Positions 11,398 through 23,964 of a stretch of DNA of 64,000 nt are shown here, one piece after another (within the stretch, counting starts at the first letter, position 1; every line of letters starts with the position of its first letter). Source of the DNA: Vigna angularis (Eukaryota > Streptophyta > Magnoliopsida > Fabales > Fabaceae); NCBI RefSeq assembly GCF_016808095.1, contig NC_068971.1:50423631-50487630 (forward strand), written 5' to 3'. Under the pieces are notes generated by a model, which was not told where the DNA came from, did no database searches, and saw only the letters and a list, made by a program, of their open reading frames with translations. A program made the position numbers and the translations under genes.

Positions 11398-14050
11398 GCA
11401 TCACTTGACAACCCGATTTTAAAGGTATTTTGATTATTAAAAAATTTAATTTTTATATTTATGAAAAAAAGATTAAAAGATATAAAATGGATATATAATG
11501 TAAAAATTTATTTGGTGTGAAAATAATAATATCTATCTTAAAAAAACAGAGGAGACTACTCTTTCTGTATACATTTAATAAGATGTTCTTGACTACTAAA
11601 CTTTTTCCAAAATAATTTAGGAAGTTAGGAAAAATTATTTGAATTTTTTATACACTAAATGTTTTAAGAAGGGGAGTTTTTATATAATAGTTAATTTTTT
11701 AATAAATTTGAAATTGAATTTTAACTCAGAAATATTTTATTTTTGAATTTTTACGGTCTGAAGTCAACGATGCCCTTAATATTAAACGCGTGAATTCGTA
11801 TGGCTAAACATTCCATGGACTTAAAATGGATAAGGAATAACATCTAGCTCCATGCGTGTACATATATTTATACCCTCTCTCCACTTGCATGGATTCCCAT
11901 CGCCCAATAATAGCGGTGCCATTCCTATGACCAATGACCAAATAAAAGTTGCACAAATAATTCACTATATCAGTCCCATACGTTAAGTGCAATTCATTAC
12001 CTTAAAAAAAATAAAAGCACATGCAATTCATCGAATTCAAATGGAAATGTGCATGCATGCATGATAAATTGGCAATTCGTAATACAATTGGATTGTTGCC
12101 ATTGTTGAGAATGCAGTTTTCGTAATTAAGGGAAGAATATATATATGTAGGTCAAGTTTATCTACCTGCAAACACATGCACGGGTCTTCGTAATTAAGGG
12201 AAGAAAGGGTTTCAAATCAATTTTAACACTCACACACTACTTATCAGTACCTTGCATTTCAGTCTTTTTTAATTTATACATAATATTTATGAAAAAAACC
12301 ATAATATATTGCAATTAGTAAAAATAAGTGTACTTACCGACCCAAAAACGAAATAAAACACGTAAGTGAAATATTTAATACTTATTGATTATATATATTT
12401 ATGACATATTTTAATATCAAATACTTACTTGACAGTTTGAATACTTTTTAAAAGTAACGGATCAATAAACGAGAAGAACGAACGAACACTTAAAAAGGTT
12501 GTACAATAAGACACATACAATAAAAAATATTTAAAAATTAAGAGTAATTTCAATAAAAACAATAAATTTTCAGATAAATAAAACATTTTATTATATATAT
12601 ATATATATATATATAGTGATTATAAGTTGTCTAAATTTGAATAATAAATTTCAAATTAATAAACTAAAAGTTCATAAATGTAAAAATTTGATATTCACAA
12701 TAATTCTTTATAAATTCATATACTGACACAATGCTAAAACTTTTTACATCAATTATTTTTATTTTTTATTATAGATATATCCAATGTTATTGCTAAACAC
12801 ATAAATTTACGTTACATAAAAAACATTCTAATGTAAATTTATATCGAATAGTTCTACACATTAGATGTAAAAACATAATATTACATCAGACAAGATCAGG
12901 TTTGACTAAAACAACTGATAACAATAAAAAAAACTGCATTAAAATAAACATTTTTTAGTTTAATTTATCATATTGCATGTCAAATAAAGGACTTTGAAAA
13001 AGTCTAAGAAACATTGAAAAAGTGATTAGGTTAAACTAAAAGAAGATTGAAAGAGAATTGAATATCCTTAAATATATTCAACTCAATTTTCTTTTAGAAT
13101 TCCTTAAGCTCTCTTAGAAGTTTGACTTATTTATTCATTAATTCTTTTTAAACCTTCATTGAAAACCATTCATTTGATACCAAATTTATAAATATCTATT
13201 TGAATATAAACTTTTTATTTGATAATATAAATAAATCGATGTAGAAATCGAGATTTGATTTCAATTTTAAATTTCATAAAAGTAAAAAGAAAAAACAATA
13301 AACTTTTTTCATAAATTTATTTTTATAAACACACACTCCAAATAAAACAAAGGAATTTTTATAAAAAACTTTCCTAAGTTAAATAACTTTAAAGATAAAA
13401 AGTTTATGGCTATTATAAAAAAATTAATACAAATTCTCTATCACGTAATATCATATAATTTATATTTAATTTTTTGAAATAAAAAAAGTCAACTTATTTA
13501 TGCAATAAATTTTCCCCAAAAATATAAATTATGAATAACTTATCCATCCTTTAACACTTAAATAAATGAAAGTTTAAATATATTTCTAGTTTGATGTAAA
13601 ATTCGAATATGATTCAAACTTTTCAAATATTAAGAATAGATTAATATAATTTTAATTTTATTTTATTAATTTATTAAATTAAATTTTAGAATAATATTTA
13701 AAATAATAAGTGTCGAAATATATAAACAATTCAAACATTATTTTAAAATACGTATAATTTCTTTTTAATATAATTAAATTATGAACATTACATCTATAAT
13801 TATTTTTTAAGTTTCGAAATCAAATTATACAAAAGTTAAAAAAAATTAACGAATTCCAAATTGAGAAATTAATATTTAAAGACAAAAATATTTAAGCCAT
13901 AAATAAACTATGAATTAGTGTAAAAGTTTGTAACTCCCATTGATTGACTAGAATAAAATGAATGTGGATAATTATGCTGCGTTACCAATAAACGGTGTAG
14001 ATATTTAAATATATATATATATCAGTTTGGTGGAGAGATACTATGTGAGC
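10724..14050. other. AT-rich spacer between the two BAHD genes
   Basis: No gene seen. It contains an 80-bp (TA)n tract at 11312-11392, another at about 12594-12615, and a direct repeat TCGTAATTAAGGGAAGAA at about 12119 and 12187. Nothing in it looks like a third, decayed BAHD copy. Confidence 0.6.
11312..11392. repeat. (TA)n microsatellite, about 40 units
   Basis: An uninterrupted TA run; likely length-variable and prone to assembly error. Confidence 0.97.
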
Positions 14051-14058
14051 TATATAAA
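14051..14058 (+). promoter_or_regulatory. TATA box of BAHD gene 2
   Basis: TATATAAA lies 37 bp upstream of the first ATG (14088). With a usual TATA-to-start distance of about 30 bp the 5' leader would be only a few bases long, so initiation could also occur at the second in-frame ATG, at 14121. Confidence 0.65.
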
Positions 14059-14087
14059 GAGGACATCCAAAGTACTTTTCCATAGAA

Positions 14088-16041
14088 ATGAGTTCTTCTT
14101 ATACTTCTCTGTGTGAAGAAATGGCTGTGATATCAAAATGCACTGTTGTGCCTCACCAAAACTCCACTCTCGGAGACCTAAAGCTCTCCATCTCAGACCT
14201 TAACATGTTTTTGGCTCACTACATCCAAAAGGGCTGTCTCTTCACCACCCCATCTCACCCCTCTCACACTCTCATCCCTCACCTCACCAACGCGCTTTCT
14301 CGCACGCTCTCAATTTTTCCTCCTTTAGCTGGCCGATTCAAAACCAATGCCCACGGCCACGTCTATATCGCATGCAACGACGCTGGCGTTGACTTCATCC
14401 ACGCCACCGCCACCAATCTCTCTGTCACCGACCTCCTGTCGCCGTCCGATGTCCACTCGGCCTTTAAGAAATTCTTCCCTTTCCACCACAAACTCAGTTA
14501 CACCGCCCATTCCTCCCCCATCATGGCCATTCAGGTCACTGAACTCGCAGACGGTATTTTCATCGGTTGCGCCGTCTGCCATGCTGTTACCGACGGCTCC
14601 TCCTTTTGGAACTTCTTCAACACCTTTTCTGCGGTTTCTCGAGGACTCATATGTCCCTCTAGGCTCCCGGATTTTCACCGGGAATCAATCCTCATGTCGA
14701 AAGTCGTTCTTCGATTGCCCCAAGGTAATAATCCCAATATCGATTAATTACTTCATCGGTTTCATACTAACAAAAAATAATTTATTTTAATTCCAGCGCT
14801 TTTTTTTTTCTTTTAAATTCCTCTCTAGTTTTTATGGAAAAAATTATTTCAAACCTATAAATAACATTTGACAATGCAAAAGTAAAATAGTCAGTAAGAA
14901 AAAGTGAACTTTTTATTTATAAAAAAAATAAAAATAATATATATTGTTAAATGAATATAATTTTTTTTTTGTGTGTGAGAGCATTATTGTCTCATGGAAT
15001 GTTCATTGTGAAGCACGTGTTAAGTTAATTCTCTTCTCACCTGATAATTTTTTTTGTTAGAATAAATTAACTTTATAGTCAGGTATATATTAGATTATGA
15101 AAAATGTGAAAAAGTATTGAATACAAAATTTTAGCTATAGAGATTGAAAGAAAATTTTACACTCACTGAAAACTATAAGAGTAATATTAAAAAATATATA
15201 TTCAACCGCAAAAATCTTTAACGGAAATGAATTTCAGTATGAACTTGCATATTAAAATGAATTTTGTGTTTAAGTAGAAATGAAGGTCACCTTCGATGTT
15301 GACTCGCCCTTTCGAGAGAGAATCTTCAGTTTCAGCCGTGAATCGATCCAGAAGTTGAAAGGCTCGGTGAACAACAGTAGGAAAATATTTGGAGCAGAGA
15401 AGGAGGAGGTGGACGTTGAGTTAATGGCGAAGCTGAGCAATGACACAGCATTGAAAAAGGTCGCAGTGGGCGAAACGACAGAGATCTCTTCGTTTCAGGC
15501 CTTATGCGCACTGATGTGGCGTTGCGTGACTAGAGCAAGGAATTTGGAGAAGGGTAAAACGACGACGCTCCGAATGGCAGTTAATGTTCGGCAACGTTCG
15601 GAGCCTAAGTTGGGGGATTGTTACTTCGGGAATGCGATTCAAAGCATCGTGACGCATGCAGTAGTTGGTGACGTGGTGTCCATGGACCTTGGCTGGTGTG
15701 CGGAACAGGTGCACAAGAGCGTGACGGCGTTCAGTAGTGATACGGTGCGTCGTAACGTGGAGAATTGGGAGCGTGAGCCGAAGTGCTTCGAGTTAGGGAA
15801 CCATGACGGTGCCACCGTGCAGATGGGAAGCTCTCCAAGATTTCCGATGTACGACAACGATTTCGGGTGGGGACGGCCATTGGCCGTGAGAAGTGGTGGA
15901 GCTAACAAGTTCGATGGAAAACTGTCGGCGTTTCCCGGGAGAAATGGCGGTGGCAGCACCGATTTGGAAGTGGTTTTGGCGCCTGAGACGATGGCCCGTC
16001 TGGAGTCTGATCCTGAGTATATGATTTATGTGTGTGGATAA
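14088..16041 (+). CDS. BAHD (HXXXD-type) acyltransferase, copy 2
   Basis: Two exons, 14088-14724 and 15278-16041, encode 466 residues. The intron interrupts the same codon as in copy 1 but is longer (553 bp against 220 bp). HAVTD is at residues 165-169 and DFGWG begins at residue 407, so both family motifs are present. The protein is plainly a tandem duplicate of copy 1. Differences gather in the N-terminal dozen residues, in the loop after the intron (around VNNSRKIFGAEKEE against VNKRPIMFTPEN) and at the C-terminus, which here stops at MIYVCG. The first ATG is used here; MAVISKC at 14121 would remove 11 residues and starts as many relatives do. Transfer from acyl-CoA is the family reaction; the acceptor is unknown. 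Confidence 0.93.
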
Positions 16042-18688
16042 TAGGACCACATGTTTGAATCTTATTTCTGCCTTTAAATTTATGTTTTGAATTCTAATTT
16101 TGGTGTATGGATCCACATCTCCTCAGCATTGTGACCTTCTATAAGTACTATTAATTGTTGTTTTCTGTTCCGAAAATTATATTTTCTCTTTAATTTCTGA
16201 GTGGGCTTTTCTTTTCTTTTGTCATAATACATAAATGTTTGTTTCATAATATTTTTCTTCATTTTTTAAATTTACTTCCACTGTTTAAAATAATAATAAT
16301 TTAATCTTAAATTTATTTTAAATAAGATCCCTATGCTAAGAATCCGTTTTGTGACGAAGGTCTTTTGAATGCTCATGCCAAAATTAGCACCGGAAAAAGG
16401 TCTTTTGAATTCTCATGCCAAAAACTAGCATTTCGAAACAATGTCTATTGTAGAGCTCCTTTAGCCAAACAATCTTTAAATCCAATAGGTTTAATTGTAA
16501 TATAGTTTAAAAAATTCAATATTTTACTGCCTAAATTTTTCTAGTGCTATCATTTTTAATCGTGAAAAATAATTATTGGAATGATGCACTTTTTTTTTTT
16601 ATCTCATTATATCGTGTATAAAAAACTTACGTTCGGATGAGAGAGGGAGAGGAAAAGAAGAGAGAGTGAGTCCATGAAAAAGATAAATAATAGGGTTTGG
16701 AGTTTAATAAAATAAGAGAGATGGTTTTAGAGGAAAATGGGAAAATGTTTGAAAAATTGGACACCAATAACATTAGTGGTTTGCCACATCTTTCTATACT
16801 TAAATTGGTAATGATTTTTTTTTTTTTTTGTGATTTTAAAATTGGGTTGTCCAGATGTGCTTGTGTTCCTGAAATTGCTCTTTATGCCTATTGTATTGTA
16901 TTTTTTATAGATCATGAAAAAAATTATTTAATTTTTATATTTTTTCTTAAATATTTATTAGAAACTTTTATCAAAAAAAGACGAAAATAAAGTTACTAAG
17001 ATGCATTATGCACTGGACAAAGACTCTCAAATTGTCTAAAACAGTATTTTATATGTGTGTGATACATGTTAATCAATACATTAAATTATTTATTAAGAAA
17101 TATAGAAAATAATGACATACGTGCAAATATGTATGTCGATTGGTTTAAATGTCATTAGATGAGTGGTGTGAATGGAAATAGCTTTGAATTTGTTTTAGTG
17201 AGGGATAAAGAGGAAAAATACAAGGGTTTTATTGAAAAGGAATTTAAACTTGTTATGAGTTCAAATAATAAGTGTTGGTCATCATTCTGTTTTATTTCTC
17301 ATTCTTTTATTATTTTCTTTCTTCTTGTCTTAAACAAACTCAAAGCATCTTTTCTCTTTCTTGGTTAATTTTAGGCTACAAATTAATAAAATACAAGTTT
17401 ATAGCTTCAATCCTGAGTTTGTCTTCAGTAAACTTTTTTCTTTCTTCATTCTCTTTTTGGTGAGTAAATGCATGGCACGATTTTAAAGAATATAAGTTTT
17501 TTGAGTTTGAATTAATTTTCAAGTTGATTGGTAGTTTAAGCTAGGATTTTAAAGTGTTCAGGGAACATTTGAATTTTTTCAATTCCTCCTCTTCAAAGTA
17601 TTTTCTTTTTTTTCTTTAAAGGGAACGCAACCAAGAGAAATTAGTTTGAATTTTAATTTTCTCCATGTATTTATAGATTTGGATAGTATTGTAAGCTGAG
17701 CTTATACTAACATGGATTTCCATTAGTAAATGAAAGGTGTTGGATAAATTGTGTGTGAGTTGATGATATATTATGTGTCAGAGATTATAGATTAACATTA
17801 ATTTGGAACATTCTGTTACAAACCTGTGGATGTTTGGTTCACAGATTTTCAATGTTTTGTGCAGAAATATTCAGCAACAAGTTAAAAGCTTGATCATGTC
17901 TAGTATGAGATAGGATCATATTACATCATATAAAAATAATAATAAAACAATAGCATGTAAAAGCATTTTCTTTTAAGAAAAATCCTTGAACAACTTGTAT
18001 GCCGTCAAGGTAAACTAGTTCTCTAACAGTAAAATATTACTCCCAAATGTTTTAACCAAGGAAAATTACCTCCGAAGACTCGAAGCATTTATCAAATTCA
18101 TTATTTTTGTCCATACTGCTATATAGTTAATATAGATCGTCTTATTAGTTAACTTTTCCAACGCCAGAAACTTTAATGCTTGTTATACAAGATGATTATC
18201 ATTTAAATTCAAGCTGGTATGTTTCGAAAAATAAAAATGGTTGAAAATAAAAAAAACTGGCGAGTAATTTACAGTCTAAATAATTTACAATTGCAATGCA
18301 TATAGTCCATAAACCATAGCAAGGCATCTTATATGATTTCTTCCTAGTCTCAACTAAACACAATGTACGGGATTCAGCGGATTCCGGTCAATTAAAAAAC
18401 AGAAAAAAATTAAGCAGGGCAAAAGATATTTTTGAAATCTAAATTTGTTTGTAATCACGAATTCTTTAACAGCCGTTTCCAAAACTACCAAACAAAGAAA
18501 TTGAGCAAAGTAATGAAGGGTAAACAGCATGGAGCACCTGAACAAGCATAAAAAGATCATTATGCCACGTTAGGTATAAGTTTTCTAACCCGACAAAAGT
18601 AAAAAAAAGAAAAAGAAAAAAAGTGTTACAATCTTAATCCAAGTATTCAATAACATTGAGAGTTCCGAACATCACAATCCATCAAAAC
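16042..18688. other. Spacer between BAHD gene 2 and RPN8
   Basis: Contains the 3' flank of BAHD copy 2, a two-copy tandem repeat at 16358-16437, and AT-rich sequence. Two short open frames (16697-16990 and 17159-17368) were inspected and not recognised. The 3' UTR of RPN8 should occupy the right-hand end, read leftwards. Confidence 0.55.
16358..16437. repeat. Two-copy 40-bp tandem repeat
   Basis: The word AAGGTCTTTTGAAT.CTCATGCCAAAA occurs at about 16359 and 16399, spaced 40 bp. Confidence 0.85.
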
Positions 18689-21600
18689 TTATGCAGCTGC
18701 ACTAGGCACGGTAACTGACTTTGAGTCTTCTGCCCGTTCATGTTCTTTGTTAAGCATCTGAAATCACATTCCAATAAATCAAGACATGAAACACAGTAAA
18801 TCAGTGATGATTTAGCAACCTCTTTCACTTCACAAGATTAACTCATCATTGTTTACATAGATATAATCCATGTACCCAGTACGGTGTACGCAGAGAATCA
18901 ATGGGTTTGATTTAGTTTGAATCCAATAATCCAAACTGATTAGTTTTGATTTTTAACCTAATCAAAATCGATGTATTAGCTTGAGAATTAGATTTATAAC
19001 TACAAACACTGAAAAAAAAAATCAATATTGTTAGTTTTTCGTCTTTAATTATTATGCACGGAATTTTATAGTACAATCGTGTATTTTTCTTTTAACTTCT
19101 ACATCATTTAGTTAATGTAAGCCAATTACAATAAGATGTAATTTACCCCTTTTAATGACAAGATTATGCGAGTTTTTTTTTAACAAAATATATTCGTTCT
19201 ATTTCTAAAATAAAATTCTGCACATTTGCATAACTATGGACTCAAATTGATCCAAACCAACCAGTTCTTGATTGGTTCCGGATCGTCCAATTTATAAAAG
19301 AAAAATTAACTGATAAAAATTAATTGGTTCAGATTTCATTTTCCTCAAATCCAATTCAAAGTAATCCAAGAACAGCCCTAAGCTCATCAGGTACCTAGCT
19401 TATTAAATACTGAACTTTAATATACAAATGGAGGAGTAATTTTTTTCCCAACCTTGCAACAATTGCTATTCTCATAATACGGTAACAAATTACGTAATCA
19501 TCATACAAAAATGATACTTGCGGCAAAATTTAGGGAATTGTATCTAACCTTGTTGTTAATCAAGTTGTGGAGTGCAATTACACTTCTAATGAGAGACGAG
19601 AGGTATATTACCAGCATCATATCATTGGTTTTCACTACACAAGACAGATCAACGATTTAAAAGAGATATTCTAGAAAAACATGACATTGAAAAATACAAG
19701 GCACAAATCTACCTGCAAACGCCTTGATAAGATCAGCCACATTAAGATTTGGTAGCAGGTTAAACACGTCCTGCAAATTGCAAATAGAAGTGAGACGGTT
19801 AGAAAGAATATTGTAGCATAAGAAAAAAAAAAGGAAAAAGAATGCTTCTATTATTCCAAGCAACTAAGCCTTCCAGCCATTAATGTCACATCACATGCTT
19901 TGTTAGTTTTGCTACAGAAGGTTCCGAATTAAACTAGGAAATTCGGATCAGCAGAAAATACTAAATCAGGATTCTTGAACTAATTGATAACAAAGTAAAT
20001 AATCCGGAATTTACTGAGCCTGAATATGAGAAACGAACCTGCAGATGGTACAGGATCTCATGGTTTAAGGGAAGCTTTCCATCAATAACCAGGTCAAGGT
20101 AACTCCTTATCTCTTTAAGTCTAGCATCCAAACCCTTCAAGGCTGTAAGTTTTGCACTTACCTAAGTAAAAATTACATTGTCAACACTCAACATCAATTA
20201 TTTTTCTTTTAAAAGGACAACAAACGTATTAGAAGTGAAAAAACAAATAGAATCAGGGAAAGAGAACACGGTGAAAGAAATTAATAAGGACGTGGCATGA
20301 GGGAAAAGTAAAACCTCGGTCGCAAGGGTGCTAATGGTTGTATCCTTTACATCTCTAAGTAAATGTTCGACTCCTGCACAAGGGTAAGAAGAATAAAAAG
20401 AGAGGAACTGGTTACAAAACTGTATGAATAATAAAATTCAAAATTTTCATTTCAGAAAACAGAATAAAAAAATAAAAATTACAGCAGTTTTATGTTTAAT
20501 GGCACGGAATACCTATTTCTTCAACTTCATGAGCTGCAATCTCGGATGGCACATGAACAAAGACCTTTTGGCTTTTTTGGGTGGCATTCTGTATTCAGAA
20601 TAAACTATATGTAACTTTCTTTGACTACTAATTAATTTAGTGATGAGCAAACACTAGCTTACACAGCAAGAACACTTTTGCAATAATATCAGTAAAAAGA
20701 ATAAAAAATTTCTATCACAGATATAAAAGACATAATTTCTACCTCTTTAACCTCTTCTACAGCGTAATATGCTTTTGTTGGGATTCCCAATTCCTTGGGT
20801 TCAACATCAATGATAACCAAGACAGGATTTGGAACATAACTGCAATCATTATTAGTTTGGTCAATTTGGACAAAGATTAGGATAAGGACAGAATGCTAAA
20901 AGGAAGTGAAGAAAACACATGGCATTGAAATATTATTATACACAGGTTTTCGGATCAAAACATACTCATTAAATAAGCCATGAATGTCAAGGTCATTTTC
21001 ACGCAGCTTTGGACCTGTGCTATACCACCCCACAACATGCTCCTTTGCTGTAAACAAAAAACAAATCCATGCTCAATTATATTAGAGTATTCAATTAATA
21101 AAGGAAAAAAAAATTCTCCCAACTCATACCATTTATTCTTTTAAACATGGAAAACATTGATTCATGGTAATTGTGGTCAAGAAACCAGATGCTCGGATCC
21201 TTGTCATCTTCTTCAAACGGCACTGTCAATAAGAGAACTAAGAAGTGAGCAATGTTGTCAATGTTAAGATCACACTAGGGATTCAGAGAGGGATCGCAAG
21301 ATCGTAAAACATATGATCCTATTAGGGTTAGGGCGATCTTACCAAAATGTAAAATCGTCCTACTATATAACACAGAGAAAACCACGCGTATAGAAAATAG
21401 GTAATAAATAGATAATAGCAACAGTGAAGCAAACATAAAACGGAAATTTAATAACCATGGCATCCAAAGAGACTCATGATATAATTAGTCGCGTAAATAT
21501 CCACCAGTTCCAGAGCCATTATCACCATGCCCAAAAAAACCAATTTTCAGTTATCGAAAAGCAAATCAAAACACTAAACCTGTAACAGCGTCCAGAGATG

Positions 21601-22381
21601 AGGAAGATGTGAAGGGAATCAGCAAGAAAGGGTCGAGGGAGGTGGGAAAGGATGGCTTAAGAAAGCAAGGCAGGCGAGTGAAAGAGAAAGTGTTATGAGT
21701 GGCTGTTGTGATGCAGAACAAAGTATAGATGAACCTGTAAAGGGCTTGGTCACATATAAACAAGGGTGAAGGAGCAAGTGCGACGCATGAACAACGGATT
21801 CGAAACACAGAGCCTCAAAACTTACAGAAAATGATCAACGACATGCTACTGCTCTCAGCTTCGTTTTACTAAGAGAACATGTTTTTTAAACTCTCTTAGG
21901 GAAATTAAAATCTTGGCCACCACGATAAATAAACCTAGTTAAACATTAAATTTACATTCTGTAATTCTAAGATTAAGCTCCTAACAGGTTGCGTGTATGT
22001 TCAAGAGATTTAAGTTCAGCGAGAGGGGTTTTAGGGTCGAAATTTCTTTAATCAAATTTTAGGATCAACAACCTCGCGCAATCTCACTAATATCTATTAC
22101 CGCTGCAAAGTTAGGGCAAAAATCCTGGCAACAACTCCAACAACTATTTAGTAAAGGAATGCCGTAATGGAAAGAGAAAAGAACAGATCCGAACCGGCGT
22201 AGCTGTTGGTAACGTCGACGGTGCCTTTGAAAGATGAGCCAAGCAAAACGCCGACGACGCGCTTGCGCGTGTCCTTGGCGACTCTATTGTAGTTGTCGAC
22301 GATGCTAAGAAGCACGAGCGGATGAACCACGACCTTCTCGATTGGTCGAGATGAGATTTGCTGCGTCTTTATCACGTCCAT
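18689..22381 (-). CDS. RPN8: 26S proteasome regulatory subunit RPN8 (PSMD7)
   Basis: Ten exons on the minus strand: 22381-22195, 21222-21130, 21047-20966, 20839-20743, 20588-20513, 20373-20315, 20161-20039, 19770-19713, 19634-19549 and 18757-18689. All introns are GT-AG and the frame closes to 309 residues, the family length. RPN8 is a structural subunit of the 19S lid in nucleus and cytosol; it pairs with the deubiquitinase RPN11. The MPN domain starts near residue 16 ([17 protein letters not shown]). The position of the metal-binding HSHP is filled by WYSTGP, so the JAMM site is absent, as expected for RPN8. The C-terminal half has the helical region used in the lid bundle and ends VPSAAA. 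The start codon gives the standard MDVIKTQ N-terminus. A WOX5-type gene lies 0.9 kb upstream on the same strand. Confidence 0.97.
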
Positions 22382-23322
22382 TGCAATTCCAGAAACTCAA
22401 ATTTCCCTTTATCTTCCTCCTCTTCTTCTTCTTCGTCTTCCAACTTCAATTCTTTTCTCCCTCCTCTCGTCTCTTCTCTTCTGCGCCTAACTCAACTCCT
22501 TTGCCTTTTCTTCTACTTTTCTTTGCGTGTTGTGTTGGATTGGACTCTAATCTTCGTATTTTATTTTATTCAATCTCTCGGCCCGCTCTTTTCTCCTCAA
22601 ACTACATTGGGCCTCAGGCCCAATATTAAATTGAAACTTCCGGCATACGTTAGTTAACTATATCTTCCAGTAAAAAATAATTAATTTGTATTAGTTGAAA
22701 TTTATTAACAATTTTGTTAATGATTGATATAATCTTGTTACCCGTTACTCCGCGCGTATAACAATGGAGTCATTATTCATAGCTTTAAATATTACAATCT
22801 TTAATAAAAATTGTACACTTTTAAAATTTTGAGATGATATTCTTGAAATAGATTATCTGCCACCCTGCTGTTAAGCTTATCAGAAGCGTGATATTTTGCA
22901 TCATGACTACGTTTTGTATCATTTATTACACACATTTGAGTGCATAAGATTCATGATATTCAAAGATAGGAGCAGACCCGAGGCATGACTCATTTTTAAC
23001 CATATAGTAAAATTATTATTGGTATCCTTTAAGCATTCCAAGGTGACATCTCTCATGAGGATGCGAGTAATTAGAATCCCAAGTATTGAAGATATATAAG
23101 GATAATCCAGCAGAGTATACTTAAAAAAAAAAAAACACCCACATGAACTAACACACAGAGAAGAATGTCCAAGCATTTCCAATATTTAACTGGGTAAATA
23201 TTAATATCAAGATACAATATTTTAACATTTCATAATGCATTTCCTTTATGCTAAACCTAATAACAATTTATCAAAGAAAACCCTCCACTTTTCTAAGCAC
23301 CACCCCAAAAAGATTCCCATGT
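22382..23322. other. Intergenic space RPN8-WOX5
   Basis: It must hold the RPN8 promoter and 5' UTR (right of 22381) and the WOX5 3' UTR. A pyrimidine-rich forward stretch at 22385-22500 is purine-rich on the RPN8 sense strand and probably lies in its 5' leader. No clear TATA box was seen, which is usual for proteasome genes. Confidence 0.5.
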
Positions 23323-23964
23323 TCACATAAAACTCAAGCGAAGATCTAATGGTGGATGGTTCATTTGTTCCTCCTCTGTGAATGAAAACATTGTAGTATC
23401 CCTGCAGTCACTTGCATGAACTTTCATATTCTTTGATTCTGATTCACCGAAAGAGTTCAGGGGGAATAGTTGAAGAGTCTCAGTCACTTTCTCAGGCTCA
23501 GAATCGTCATAAAGCTGCGTAATATCTGCTAAAAGAAACAGATCAAATTACGCATTACACCAACCAAGCAAGTTATGTTTGATGCTTGAAAAAAGATTGT
23601 GGTAATACAAAAGGAATCTGATATGGTACTTACTTTGCGTGAAAAAGTTCATGGAGATGGAGTTTTCACTACGAATGACATCCTTATCAACCTTGCGACG
23701 CTTTTGTCTTTCCCTAGCCTTATGGTTCTGAAACCAATAGAAGACATTTTTGCTCTCAATCTTACCATAAAAACTGAGCTGGTTAGAGATCTTTTGAATC
23801 TGATCAGTGCTTGGAGTGCGGAGTCCAGAACTGAAGAGTTGAGTCAGAACCTTAGCCTGTTCAGTTGTGGGATTCCAACGCCCACACTTAGTGCCAGTGG
23901 CACTACCTCTATTACCACCAACATTTTCACCTCTAAAACAAAAATCTGACATGCCCTCTTCCAT
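23323..23964 (-). CDS. WOX5: WUSCHEL-related homeobox protein, WOX5/WOX7 type
   Basis: Two exons on the minus strand, 23964-23634 and 23528-23323, give 178 residues (Arabidopsis WOX5 is about 182). The homeodomain spans about residues 28-92, with the WOX-specific spacing and the helix-3 signature NVFYWFQNHKARERQKRRK. The C-terminal exon carries the WUS box TLQLFPLNSF and ends LDLRLSFM, an EAR-like repression motif typical of WOX5. These proteins act as nuclear repressors that keep the root stem-cell niche. The short N-terminus before TKCGRW also fits WOX5/7 and not WUS or WOX4. The upstream ATG at 23964 is used; MSDF at 23952 is the alternative. The exon 2 acceptor is TAGCAG, so two splice forms differing by three bases are possible. 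Adjacent RPN8 supports the identity by synteny. Confidence 0.93.

Noticed and set aside
22342..22657. Forward ORFs with signal-peptide-like, hydrophobic N-termini beside the RPN8 start
   Set aside because: They overlap the RPN8 first exon on the other strand and arise from a pyrimidine-rich leader region.
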